Assembly: GCA_943789455.1 (NCBI GenBank)
Contig: CALSUE010000001.1
Span: 375,001 to 439,000, forward strand
DNA from: an uncultured Flavobacteriaceae bacterium
GTDB taxonomy: Bacteria > Bacteroidota > Bacteroidia > Flavobacteriales > Flavobacteriaceae
Direction: 5' to 3'
DNA: 64,000 bases
Both the position numbers and the translations under genes were made by a program. Positions within the stretch are counted from its first letter, which is position 1. Each line of letters opens with the position of its first letter. Shown piece after piece: positions 45,614-54,297 of this stretch. Under the pieces are notes generated by a model. That model searched no databases, was not told the DNA's origin, and was given only the letters and a program-made list of their open reading frames with translations.

Positions 45614-47755
45614 CTAACCTTTTATTTTGTTTTTGAATTTATCAAACTTAGAATCTTGCTTCGTTGGGAAACTGTTGTTGGATGTATCTACATCTGCAGT
45701 CTCTAAATCAGGATCTATGGTTATATTCACAATCTCTTTATCTGATTTTACCACTTTGGTTATTTCCTTGTCATTATACCTCCAAATTTGAGCAGGATAT
45801 ACTTTTCTTTCTTTAGTTCCGTCTTTGTATGTATATTCCGCAATAATTGGCATAACTAATCCTCCAGGCTTATCAAATGTAATTTCATAAAAGAAGTTTG
45901 AATTTGCCTTTTTGGCGTTTTCTGAGGAAAAAGTTAACCCTTCTGAAGTGTCCTCAATGAAATTCACTTCTTTTTCAGCATCTTCTTTAATAAACTTTTT
46001 AACACCTTTGATTCCTATATCAGTAACATCGGTTGAATAAAACCATCCTCTCCAAAACCAATCTAAGTCCATCGCGGACGCATCTTCCATAGATCTGAAA
46101 AAGTCTGCAGGTGTTGGGTGTTTAAACATCCATCTTTGAGAATAGGTCTTGAAAGCATGATCAAATAATTCTGGTCCCATAATGGTTTCACGAAGAATCC
46201 AAAGTGCTGTTGCTGGCTTACCATAGGCATTATTACCAAAACTATATACATTATCACCTTTAGACATAATAGGTGCAATTCTAGATTGATCACCATCCAT
46301 ATAAGACACGATGTTTTTTGGCAGTCCTCTTCTTAATGGGAAGTTTGGATCGTAATCTAATTCAGCTAACATTTCTACATACGAATTCAATCCTTCATCC
46401 ATCCATGTCCATTGACGTTCATCAGAATTTACAATCATTGGAAAGAAATTATGTCCTACCTCATGAATAGTAACTTTAATCATTAAGTATTTCATTCGAT
46501 CTGAATACCCTCCATCTGGTAGATCTGGTCTTCCAGGATTAAAAGCCATTTGTGGATATTCCATTCCCATTTGACCATCAACAGAAACTGCTTTATGGTA
46601 TGGGTAGTCAAAAGTATATTTTGAATAGGTTTTTAAAGTTTGGGCAGTAGCTAAAGTAGAGTGGTCTCCATATAATGGATTGGCTTCTTTAGAATATAAA
46701 GAATAAGCCATTACTGACCTTCCATTGATATCAACAGCCATTCCATCCCAAATAAATTTTCTTGAAGTAGCAAATGCATAGTCTCGAACATTTTCAGCGT
46801 AATATCTCCAAGTTTTTGTTTTGTTTGATCGTTTTTTTTCAGCAGATATGGCTTCTTCTTGAGTGTGAATTAGCACAGGTTTATCATAAGTTATTTTTGC
46901 TTCTTGTAAACGTTTTTGTTGCTTTTTGCTTAGTACTTCTTTTTCGTTTTTTAGAATTCCCGTAGCTTGCATGATATGATCTGATGGTACTGTAATATCT
47001 ACCGTAAAATCACCAAATTCTAAAGCAAATTCACTTCGACCCCAAAATTGATCATTTTGCCATCCTTCAACATTATCATAAACACACAATCTTGGATAAA
47101 ACTGAGCAATAACATAATTGTTATTTCCATCTTTTGAAAAATGTTCATAGCCTGATCTTCCTCTGTTTATTCTGTGATTATTTATGTTGTACCACCAAGA
47201 TATCTTAAACTCAAATTTTTCACCTGATGCCAGAGGTTTTTCTAAATTGATACGCATCATGGTTTGATTGATTGTATGAGATAAATCACTACCATCAATG
47301 TTTTTAACACTCATGATATTAAATCCACCATCAAAAGGTTTACTAAACATAGCATTATACCAACGCTTGTTTAATTTTTCTGGAATTTTACTACTCGGAG
47401 TAATGTCTGGAGTTTTTGAATCCTTTGCTCTAACATTTTGATCTAATTGAACCCACAGGTATTTTAACGTGTCATCAGAATTATTATGGTAGGTAATGGT
47501 TTCGTTACCCGTAATTTTTTGATTGTCATCGTCTAGAACAATACTCATTTCATAATCTACTTTTTGTTGGCTGTAGTTTATTCCAGGAGCACCAGATGCA
47601 GTATGTTGGTTATTTGGCGTTGCTAACACATCTTTAAGTTGTCTAAACTTATTTTGGTTAATATGTCCCTTTTGTGTTTCTGTGGTCCTTTCTTGGGCTT
47701 GTATCATTGGTGACACAAACAGTATTGAAAGCATTAAAGATTTAAATTTATTCAT
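45614..47755 (-). CDS. M1-family zinc metallopeptidase, exported (tandem copy 1)
   Basis: A 713-residue exported aminopeptidase-like enzyme. A signal peptide (ending MIQAQ) is followed by an M1 beta-domain, the catalytic zinc site HEVGHNFF with the third ligand in TWMDEGLNSYVE, and GMEYP in place of the GAMEN exopeptidase motif. The C-terminal region is beta-rich and ends in a basic tail (KFDKFKNKIKG). The ATG at 47755 gives a typical signal; an in-frame ATG two codons upstream is also possible. A clear paralogue follows upstream on the same strand, 33 bases away. Substrate unknown. Confidence 0.9.
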   Translation of the reverse strand: MNKFKSLMLSILFVSPMIQAQERTTETQKGHINQNKFRQLKDVLATPNNQHTASGAPGINYSQQKVDYEMSIVLDDDNQKITGNETITYHNNSDDTLKYLWVQLDQNVRAKDSKTPDITPSSKIPEKLNKRWYNAMFSKPFDGGFNIMSVKNIDGSDLSHTINQTMMRINLEKPLASGEKFEFKISWWYNINNHRINRGRSGYEHFSKDGNNNYVIAQFYPRLCVYDNVEGWQNDQFWGRSEFALEFGDFTVDITVPSDHIMQATGILKNEKEVLSKKQQKRLQEAKITYDKPVLIHTQEEAISAEKKRSNKTKTWRYYAENVRDYAFATSRKFIWDGMAVDINGRSVMAYSLYSKEANPLYGDHSTLATAQTLKTYSKYTFDYPYHKAVSVDGQMGMEYPQMAFNPGRPDLPDGGYSDRMKYLMIKVTIHEVGHNFFPMIVNSDERQWTWMDEGLNSYVEMLAELDYDPNFPLRRGLPKNIVSYMDGDQSRIAPIMSKGDNVYSFGNNAYGKPATALWILRETIMGPELFDHAFKTYSQRWMFKHPTPADFFRSMEDASAMDLDWFWRGWFYSTDVTDIGIKGVKKFIKEDAEKEVNFIEDTSEGLTFSSENAKKANSNFFYEITFDKPGGLVMPIIAEYTYKDGTKERKVYPAQIWRYNDKEITKVVKSDKEIVNITIDPDLETADVDTSNNSFPTKQDSKFDKFKNKIKG

Positions 47756-47794
47756 TGTCAAAATATTTTAAAGTGAAAATTTATTAATGAGATA

Positions 47795-50053
47795 TTATCC
47801 TTTTAATTTTTTTCTAAATTTATCAAACTTAGAATTATCTTTTTTAGGCCAACTATTATTTGAGGTGTCTATATCAGCCGTTTCAAGATCTGGATCAATA
47901 GTGATTTTTTTTATCTCTTTGGTGGTTTTAAAAACTTTAGAAACCTCATTGTCGTTATATCTCCAAATTTGTGCAGGATAATTATGACGTTCTTTCGTAC
48001 CATCATTATATTCTAACTCAACAATTAAGGGCATTACTAAGCCGCCTGGTTTTTCGAAAGTTACCTCATAAAAGTAATTTGGAATTTCTTTTAGTAATGA
48101 TTTTTCTTCATCTGACATTGAAGCTATATGGTCTTTTATTAAGGGTATTTCTGATGCAATTAAGCCATCATTCACAGCACCTTTTTGTTCCTCTTTGAAA
48201 TACACAAGTTTCCCCTCATAATCGGCAAGATCCATACTATATCTTTTTGCCATTTTTTTAGCTTCATCTGTAGGTTGATCTGTCAAGTAGAACTTTTTAA
48301 CTTCTTTTAAGGCTATATCATTATAATCTGTAGTATAAAACCAACCTCTCCAAAACCAATCTAAATCCATAGCAGACGCATCTTCCATGGTTCTAAAAAA
48401 ATCAGCTGGGCTAGGGTGCTTAAACATCCATCTTTGAGAATATGTTCTAAAAGCGTAGTCAAATAACTCTGGACCCATAATAGTTTGCCTTAGCATATAA
48501 AGTCCAGCAGCAGGTTTGGTGTAAGCATTTGGACCAAAATTTTTAACATAATCACCTTGTGACATTATAGGTGAAAGATTATTCTGATTAATACTCATAT
48601 AGCCCACGATATCTTTAGGAAGATTCCCTGTAATAAAGTTTGGATCATAATCTAATTCAGCTAAAATTTCAACAAATGAATTAATACCTTCATCCATCCA
48701 TGTCCATTGTCGTTCATCTGAATTGACAATCATTGGAAAAAAATTATGACCTACTTCGTGAGTAATAACCCCAATCATTCCTCTTTTGGTTCTTTCAGAA
48801 TATGAACCATCTGGGTTAGGCCTCCCATAATTAAAACAAATCATTGGATATTCCATACCTTGTCTGTCTGCATGAACAGAGATAGCTTTACTGTATGGAT
48901 AATCAAAAGTCATTTTAGAATATTCCTCTAAGGTGTTAGCAACAACTCTAGTTGAGTGTTCCTCCCAAAGAGGGTTACCTTCTTTTGGATACAATGAAAC
49001 AGCCATTACAGTTTTACCATTTATGTTTACAGCCATCGCATCCCAAATATATTTTCTTGAAGAAGCAAATGCAAAATCACGAACGTTTTTTGCATTAAAA
49101 TGCCAAGTTTTAGTTTTCTTAGATCTTTCTTTTTCCGCTATTTCAGCTTCTTCTTGAGTAACAATAAAAACAGGATCTATGAATGAAGTTTTTGCTTTTT
49201 CAAAACGCTTTAATTGTTCTTTTGATAATACTTTCTTTTCGTTTAATAATTCACCTGTTGCATCAACTATATGATCTGCGGGAACAGTTATCTTTACATC
49301 ATAATCTCCAAATTCTAATGCCCATTCACTTCTTCCCCAAAATTGCATGTTTTGCCAACCTTCAACATTGTCATAAACAGCTAATCTTGGAAAAAATTGA
49401 GCAATAGTGTAGTTTTTGTTTCCATCTTCAAATAATTCAAATCCAGACCTTCCTCCATCTGTAACCGAATTATTTATTAAATAATTCCATTTAATATTAA
49501 ATTGAAAAGTTCCACCGGGAGTAAGAGGTTGAGGTAAGTTAATTCTCATCATGGTCCTATTTACAGTGTAGGAGAGCTGGTTCCCATTTACATTGTTCAC
49601 TTCTTCAATTTTGAATCCAAAATCTGCAGGTTTTAAAATGTTATTTTTTATGAACGTTTTTGGTCCATTGTAGGGAGTGTTACCTAATTTTTCTGAGTTT
49701 GCTAGTGGTGTTTTAGAATCTGGTGATCTCATATTTTGATCTAATTGAACCCATAAATACTCTAAATAATCTTTAGAATTATTTTTGTAAGTAATAGATT
49801 CGTTACCAAAAATTCTATTTGTTTTCTCATCCAAAACAATATCCATTTTATAATCAACCTTTTGTTGAGTATACTCAAAGCCAGGAGCTCCTGAAGCAGT
49901 TCTTCTATTGTTAGGGGTGGGTAATACATCTTTGAGTTGCCTAAACTTATTTTGGTCTGTGTGCCCTTTGATTTGTTTATTACCTGAATTTTGAGCAATT
50001 GTAGCAGTCATAACAAATAAAAAACTAAAAGCTAGAGATACTATTTTTTTCAT
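47795..50053 (-). CDS. M1-family zinc metallopeptidase, exported (tandem copy 2)
   Basis: A 752-residue paralogue of the adjacent gene. Signal peptide residues 1-20 (ending TIAQ); zinc site HEVGHNFF with third ligand in TWMDEGINSFVE; GMEYP in place of GAMEN. The proteins align along their whole length, including the segment NKFRQLKDVL near the N-terminus and the basic C-terminal tail (KFDKFRKKLKG). This copy carries about 40 extra residues near 610-660 (acidic, helical, with a MAKRYSMDLADYEG segment). Both are probably periplasmic. The pair is a local gene duplication. Substrate unknown. Confidence 0.9.
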   Translation of the reverse strand: MKKIVSLAFSFLFVMTATIAQNSGNKQIKGHTDQNKFRQLKDVLPTPNNRRTASGAPGFEYTQQKVDYKMDIVLDEKTNRIFGNESITYKNNSKDYLEYLWVQLDQNMRSPDSKTPLANSEKLGNTPYNGPKTFIKNNILKPADFGFKIEEVNNVNGNQLSYTVNRTMMRINLPQPLTPGGTFQFNIKWNYLINNSVTDGGRSGFELFEDGNKNYTIAQFFPRLAVYDNVEGWQNMQFWGRSEWALEFGDYDVKITVPADHIVDATGELLNEKKVLSKEQLKRFEKAKTSFIDPVFIVTQEEAEIAEKERSKKTKTWHFNAKNVRDFAFASSRKYIWDAMAVNINGKTVMAVSLYPKEGNPLWEEHSTRVVANTLEEYSKMTFDYPYSKAISVHADRQGMEYPMICFNYGRPNPDGSYSERTKRGMIGVITHEVGHNFFPMIVNSDERQWTWMDEGINSFVEILAELDYDPNFITGNLPKDIVGYMSINQNNLSPIMSQGDYVKNFGPNAYTKPAAGLYMLRQTIMGPELFDYAFRTYSQRWMFKHPSPADFFRTMEDASAMDLDWFWRGWFYTTDYNDIALKEVKKFYLTDQPTDEAKKMAKRYSMDLADYEGKLVYFKEEQKGAVNDGLIASEIPLIKDHIASMSDEEKSLLKEIPNYFYEVTFEKPGGLVMPLIVELEYNDGTKERHNYPAQIWRYNDNEVSKVFKTTKEIKKITIDPDLETADIDTSNNSWPKKDNSKFDKFRKKLKG

Positions 50054-50119
50054 ATAATACTATTTTTTTAAAATTTTTGTTGAAATTAATAAACTAGAGT
50101 AAATAAATTAAAGTTTTTA

Positions 50120-50608
50120 TTAAAATTTTAACAAAGCTTTATTTGTGTTTTTTGATAAAATTTTACTTTGCCTATCAGAACCATTCTTAAATTTTATAAT
50201 ATTTTGTTGTTGTTCAAAATAGGTAACAAGAATCGTGTTATATACTTCAAGAGATACTGGACTATCACTAACGTTAACTTCCAAATAAAAATAGACCAAA
50301 TCTCCTTCATATTCTTTTCCAATAAAGTTGTAATTCACAAGTTCTTTATTAACTAAAAACCTTAAATTTTTTCTCAGATACTTCTGGAAATAAGAATCAA
50401 CATCTTCTAACTCTTGTTTGGTAGTAAGTCTTAAGTCGACACTATACTCTTTATTAATTGCGAATTCAATGTCATCCATGAATACATTAATAATCACCTC
50501 TAAACTATCTTGATCCTTGTTGTACTCAATTTGAGTTAGGCTCAAGTAATATTTATGAGATGAAAAGGCTAGTGTGAATAGTAAAAAGAGGATCGCAATT
50601 TTTTTCAT
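50120..50608 (-). CDS. DUF6702-like exported protein
   Basis: A 162-residue protein with a signal peptide (MKKIAILFLLFTLAFSSHKYYLS, cleavage near residue 17). The mature part has HKYYLSLTQIEYN at its start and a series of beta-strands; the pattern matches the DUF6702 family found beside M1 peptidases in Flavobacteria. The ATG at 50608 is used rather than a TTG two codons upstream. No catalytic motif is visible. The gene lies between the second M1 peptidase and two carboxypeptidase-like-domain proteins on the same strand. Confidence 0.75.
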   Translation of the reverse strand: MKKIAILFLLFTLAFSSHKYYLSLTQIEYNKDQDSLEVIINVFMDDIEFAINKEYSVDLRLTTKQELEDVDSYFQKYLRKNLRFLVNKELVNYNFIGKEYEGDLVYFYLEVNVSDSPVSLEVYNTILVTYFEQQQNIIKFKNGSDRQSKILSKNTNKALLKF

Positions 50609-50635
50609 TAACAACAGTAAATAATGGGATTAAAC

Positions 50636-51445
50636 TTAATCTTCTTTTTTATTGATGAGAAGTAAATAAGTAATACTCTCTTTTTTTAGCACGTTAATCA
50701 ATTCTATTTTTCTATTTTCTTTGAATAAATTTTCTATTCCCAGTGGGTTGCAATATTCTAGAAAACTGTAATATTTTTCAGTTGGAATTTTAAGATCATT
50801 TTCAAAAAAAGTTTCTCCAAATTCGCTTATTAACATTTCAGGAAATTTTTCTCTAAAATCGAAGTCTCTTCTTAAAGCCCAAAGCTTTTCTGAATATTTG
50901 AAAGGGATTGATACTCCACCACCAGCTCCAGCAAACATAGCTATAGGATCAACATTATTCATCGGTGGTTTTACTCTTTGATCTATGTAGTCACCATTGT
51001 AGATGATATTCATATTTACTCTCGAAAAATTCATAGTATTTTTTAATGCTTCAGCTCTTCTATCCTCTGGAGTTTTTTTTAAGTCGAGAGATAAAAAACC
51101 ATCTAAATCATTTCTTCTGAGCACTACTTCATCTAATTCATATGTAGAGCTTATCATAAAAACATCTAAAATTTCAGATCTGTAGACAAAATTATTAACG
51201 ATACGATATATAGTTTTGTGTTGCACAGAAGAAAATTTTAAAGTATCTCCAACAGAAACAACAATTTTATAGTCTCCAAAATCATTTGAAAAAGTTCCTA
51301 TATTGGTTTTTAAATTAACAATATTCGCATTTTTAACAACACTACTAGAATCTTTAAGCTTTCCATAAAGCCAAAATTTATTTTTTTGGGCGAGTAGGGT
51401 ACTGCTAAAAATAATTAAAATAAAAAGAGATATTTTAGTCTTCAA
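50636..51445 (-). CDS. Carboxypeptidase-like regulatory domain protein (paralogue 1)
   Basis: A 269-residue exported protein. A signal peptide (ISLFILIIFSSTLLAQ) precedes a carboxypeptidase-like beta-sandwich (residues about 25-100) with NIVNLKTNIGTFSNDFGDYK and VGDTLKFSSVQHKT; the rest is an alpha-helical region of unknown function. There is no ATG in a suitable position; the start is a TTG at 51445, since a longer TTG start at 51478 gives no signal. It is paralogous to the next gene. The carboxypeptidase-like domain here stands alone, without a TonB receptor barrel. Confidence 0.75.
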   Translation of the reverse strand: MKTKISLFILIIFSSTLLAQKNKFWLYGKLKDSSSVVKNANIVNLKTNIGTFSNDFGDYKIVVSVGDTLKFSSVQHKTIYRIVNNFVYRSEILDVFMISSTYELDEVVLRRNDLDGFLSLDLKKTPEDRRAEALKNTMNFSRVNMNIIYNGDYIDQRVKPPMNNVDPIAMFAGAGGGVSIPFKYSEKLWALRRDFDFREKFPEMLISEFGETFFENDLKIPTEKYYSFLEYCNPLGIENLFKENRKIELINVLKKESITYLLLINKKED

Positions 51446-51499
51446 AATAGAAAGTATTGTTACACTATAAAAATACAATATAATTTTTTTATGGTAAAA

Positions 51500-52327
51500 C
51501 TACTTTTGTTTTAATTCAATTAAAAAATTAATGCTTTCATCTTCCAATAATTTAATGAGATCAAGTCTTTTATTTTCTTCATATAATTTCTCAACATTAA
51601 ATTGCATACAGTATTCTAAGAATTTAGTAATTTGATTATTTTTTATATTTAGTTCTTCAAAAAAACTATTTCCAAAATCGGTTAATATTTTATTTTTCAA
51701 AAGCTCATTTGATTCTTTTTTTGATAATTTGTTTTTCTTCTTTTTTGGAATTAAGCTAAATAAACCATTAACAATACCCACCAAATTAGCCCCATTAAAA
51801 GCTCTTGAGGGATCTGTATTCTTCATACTTGTTTTCGCAAGCTCACTGTGTTTTATGTTTGGTTTGTTTAAAATACCCTTTTGAGATTTTTTAGAGATAT
51901 TGTCAATAATGTTACTTAACTTTTTACCCTTGAGAGCTATAGTGTCTTTAGGAACTTTTTTTCGATCTATTCTTAAATCACCAATTAAATCATGCTTTTT
52001 TACGGTTACTTCGTTTAAAACGTAGTTCTTATTCTTTAAAATTAGGTTTAATTTTTTACTGAAAAATATTCTATCAGTTATAATTTTTTTAATAGTTTCA
52101 AATTGTACTGAAGTGAATTCTAAGGTATCACCTAAGGAAACGGTAATCCTATATTGTCCATAATCATTAGAGTATGTTCCTTTTAATGTATTTAGATTTA
52201 TAACGTGAACATCTTTAATTAAATTTAATGAATCTCTTACCATTCCCTTCAGAAATACATTACTTTTCTGTGCGAATAGCTGAGAGGAACTGATTAATAA
52301 TACCATTAAAATTAATTTCTTATTCAC
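51500..52327 (-). CDS. Carboxypeptidase-like regulatory domain protein (paralogue 2)
   Basis: A 275-residue exported protein with the same layout as its neighbour: signal peptide ending SQLFAQ, carboxypeptidase-like domain with HVINLNTLKGTYSNDYGQYR and VSLGDTLEFTSVQFET, then a basic helical region rich in Lys (KKKKNKLSKKESNE). The start is a GTG at 52327, preceded by TAGGA, one of few Shine-Dalgarno-like sequences in this window. The two proteins share domain order and many residues, so they arose by duplication. Function unknown. Confidence 0.75.
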   Translation of the reverse strand: MNKKLILMVLLISSSQLFAQKSNVFLKGMVRDSLNLIKDVHVINLNTLKGTYSNDYGQYRITVSLGDTLEFTSVQFETIKKIITDRIFFSKKLNLILKNKNYVLNEVTVKKHDLIGDLRIDRKKVPKDTIALKGKKLSNIIDNISKKSQKGILNKPNIKHSELAKTSMKNTDPSRAFNGANLVGIVNGLFSLIPKKKKNKLSKKESNELLKNKILTDFGNSFFEELNIKNNQITKFLEYCMQFNVEKLYEENKRLDLIKLLEDESINFLIELKQK

Positions 52328-52395
52328 TCCTAATAATTTATAATTTACAAGATATATATTCGAATTCTAAATTTTTATATAGAATCCAATAATAT

Positions 52396-52411
52396 TTTGT
52401 TAATTAACAAA
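52396..52411. promoter_or_regulatory. Perfect 16-base palindrome in the pepE promoter region
   Basis: TTTGTTAATTAACAAA reads the same on both strands. It overlaps the -33 TTG of the pepE promoter and lies between the divergent pepE and carboxypeptidase-like genes. It could be an operator for a dimeric regulator, or chance symmetry in AT-rich DNA. Confidence 0.4.
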
Positions 52412-52428
52412 TGCATTATGTATTTTTG
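52397..52428 (+). promoter_or_regulatory. Promoter for pepE
   Basis: TTG at 52397-52399, a 21-base spacer, and TATTTTTG at 52421-52428, a perfect TAnnTTTG match. It ends only seven bases before the ATG, so the transcript would have almost no leader. Confidence 0.6.
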
Positions 52429-52435
52429 AAAACTT

Positions 52436-53134
52436 ATGAAGAAACTTCTTATCGCAAGCTCATCTACAATTCATGGAAGTGATTTTTTAGAATATTTATC
52501 ACCAACATTAATTTCTTTTTTCGAGGGGGTCTCTTCATTAGTTTTTATTCCTTATGCTAGGCCAAGTGGAATTTCTTATGATGAGTATACTTCAAGAGTT
52601 GCTCATTTTTTTAATACAATTGGAATTGATGTAACTGGAATCCATGAGTTTGAATCTCCTGTCGAAGCCCTAAAAAAAGCTGAGGCTGTTTTTACTGGTG
52701 GGGGTAATACTTTTGAATTAGTTAATCAATTGTATAAACAAAACCTTTTTTCAATTCTTTCTGAGGTTTTAAATAATGGAACTCCATATTTGGGGACCAG
52801 TGCTGGAAGTAATATTTGCGGAATTTCCATGATGAACACAAATGATATGCCTATCGTATATCCTCCAAGTTTTTTAACACTTGGAATTATTCCATTTAAT
52901 ATTAATGCTCATTATATAGAGCCAGTTAAAGGCTCTAAACACATGGGGGAGACTAGGGAGACTAGGATTAAAGAATATCATTTTTTTAATCACACACCTG
53001 TTCTAGGTTTACGTGAAGGTAGTTGGTTGGAAGTAGTTGATGAAAGCATTACTTTAAAAGGAAGTTTACCTGGTAAATGGTTTGAAAAGGATAAAAAACC
53101 GATGGATATTCCGATTAATTCAATTTTAAAATAA
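52436..53134 (+). CDS. pepE: Dipeptidase E (aspartyl dipeptidase)
   Basis: A 232-residue cytoplasmic serine peptidase of family S51 that cleaves Asp-X dipeptides. The nucleophile is Ser122 in YLGTSAGSNI; the other conserved parts are VFTGGGNTFELV and INAHYIEP with the catalytic histidine. Length fits E. coli PepE. It is convergent with the ribB-type gene; only six bases lie between the stops. Confidence 0.92.
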   Translation: MKKLLIASSSTIHGSDFLEYLSPTLISFFEGVSSLVFIPYARPSGISYDEYTSRVAHFFNTIGIDVTGIHEFESPVEALKKAEAVFTGGGNTFELVNQLYKQNLFSILSEVLNNGTPYLGTSAGSNICGISMMNTNDMPIVYPPSFLTLGIIPFNINAHYIEPVKGSKHMGETRETRIKEYHFFNHTPVLGLREGSWLEVVDESITLKGSLPGKWFEKDKKPMDIPINSILK

Positions 53135-53140
53135 TTGTCT

Positions 53141-54289
53141 TTAATAAGTAACGTAATCTATAATTTCAAGACCATATCCAATCATTCCAACGCGCTTAGT
53201 CTGCTGTGTGTTTGTCATTAGTTTAATTTTACTAATGTTAAGATCGTGTAAAATCTGCGCTCCAATTCCAAAATCTTTATTGTCCATAGCCATCATTGGT
53301 GCTTTCATTACTCCGTTAGCTTGATTTTCTTTAAGAATGTGTAAACGATTCAATAAGTTTTGAGACTGATTTTGCTGATTTATAAATAAAATAGCGCCTT
53401 TACCACTTTCATTAATGGTTTGAAACATTTGATCGAGTTTCTTATCCGCATTGTTAGTTAGAGTGCCTAGAATATCATTATTTATTAAGGTTGAGTTAAC
53501 CCTAGTTAAGACTACCTCATCAGTATTCCAAACGCCTTTGGTTAGCGCTATATGAATTTGATTGTTTGTTGTTTGCTGGTAGGCTCTTAAACGAAAATCT
53601 CCAAACCTAGTTTTTATAGTATAATCCTCTTTTTTTTCAATTAAAGAATCATGTTCCATTCTATAGGCAACTAAGTCTTCTATGGATACAATTTTTATAT
53701 CAAATTTTTTTGCAACATCTATTAATTGAGGTAAACGAGCCATAGTACCATCCTCGTTCATTATTTCAACAATTAATCCAGCAGGTTTTAGATTTGCTAA
53801 ACGTGCAAAGTCTATAGCAGCTTCAGTATGGCCAGTTCTTCTCAATACTCCACCTTCTTTTGCTTTTAACGGAAATATATGCCCAGGCCTTGCTAAGTCA
53901 AAAGATTTTGTATCATTATCTATTAATGCTTTTACAGTTGCTGATCTATCTGAAGCAGAAATACCTGTAGTTACACCTTTTCCTCTCAAATCAACAGATA
54001 CAGTAAAAGCAGTTTCCATGGGATCAGTATTATTTGAAACCATCATTCCTAATTCTAATTCTTTACACCGTAATTCAGTTAGGGGGGCACAAATTAAACC
54101 ACGGCCATGAGTGGCCATAAAATTGATCATATCTGGAGTTACCATCTCTGCAGCGGCTAAGAAATCACCTTCATTTTCTCTGTTTTCATCGTCTACTACA
54201 ATGATAATTTTTCCGTTTTTAATGTCTTGAATAGCCTCTTTAATCGTATTCAATTCTATTTTTTTGGAGCTTATATTTGTTGTATTCAT
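53141..54289 (-). CDS. ribB: 3,4-dihydroxy-2-butanone-4-phosphate synthase fused to an eroded GTP cyclohydrolase II domain (RibBX-like)
   Basis: A 382-residue protein. Residues 1-215 are a complete RibB domain with DDENRENEGD, HGRGLI and the GHTEAAIDFARLA signature, giving the four-carbon unit of riboflavin. Residues about 220-382 have the fold of GTP cyclohydrolase II (RFGDFRLRAY, DFGIGAQIL, GYGLEI), but the zinc-binding cysteines that should lie near residues 266-281 are all absent (LTRVNSTLINND in their place) and the GRGIG loop is QNQSQ. The second half is therefore probably inactive, as in RibBX proteins, and a separate RibA is expected elsewhere. It is the last gene of the tpx-ftsK run, eight bases after lptG. 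Confidence 0.9.
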   Translation of the reverse strand: MNTTNISSKKIELNTIKEAIQDIKNGKIIIVVDDENRENEGDFLAAAEMVTPDMINFMATHGRGLICAPLTELRCKELELGMMVSNNTDPMETAFTVSVDLRGKGVTTGISASDRSATVKALIDNDTKSFDLARPGHIFPLKAKEGGVLRRTGHTEAAIDFARLANLKPAGLIVEIMNEDGTMARLPQLIDVAKKFDIKIVSIEDLVAYRMEHDSLIEKKEDYTIKTRFGDFRLRAYQQTTNNQIHIALTKGVWNTDEVVLTRVNSTLINNDILGTLTNNADKKLDQMFQTINESGKGAILFINQQNQSQNLLNRLHILKENQANGVMKAPMMAMDNKDFGIGAQILHDLNISKIKLMTNTQQTKRVGMIGYGLEIIDYVTY

Positions 54290-54297
54290 TTGTTTCT

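Noticed and set aside
46063-46296. Short open frames inside the M1 peptidase genes
   Set aside because: They are other-frame shadows of conserved protease sequence.
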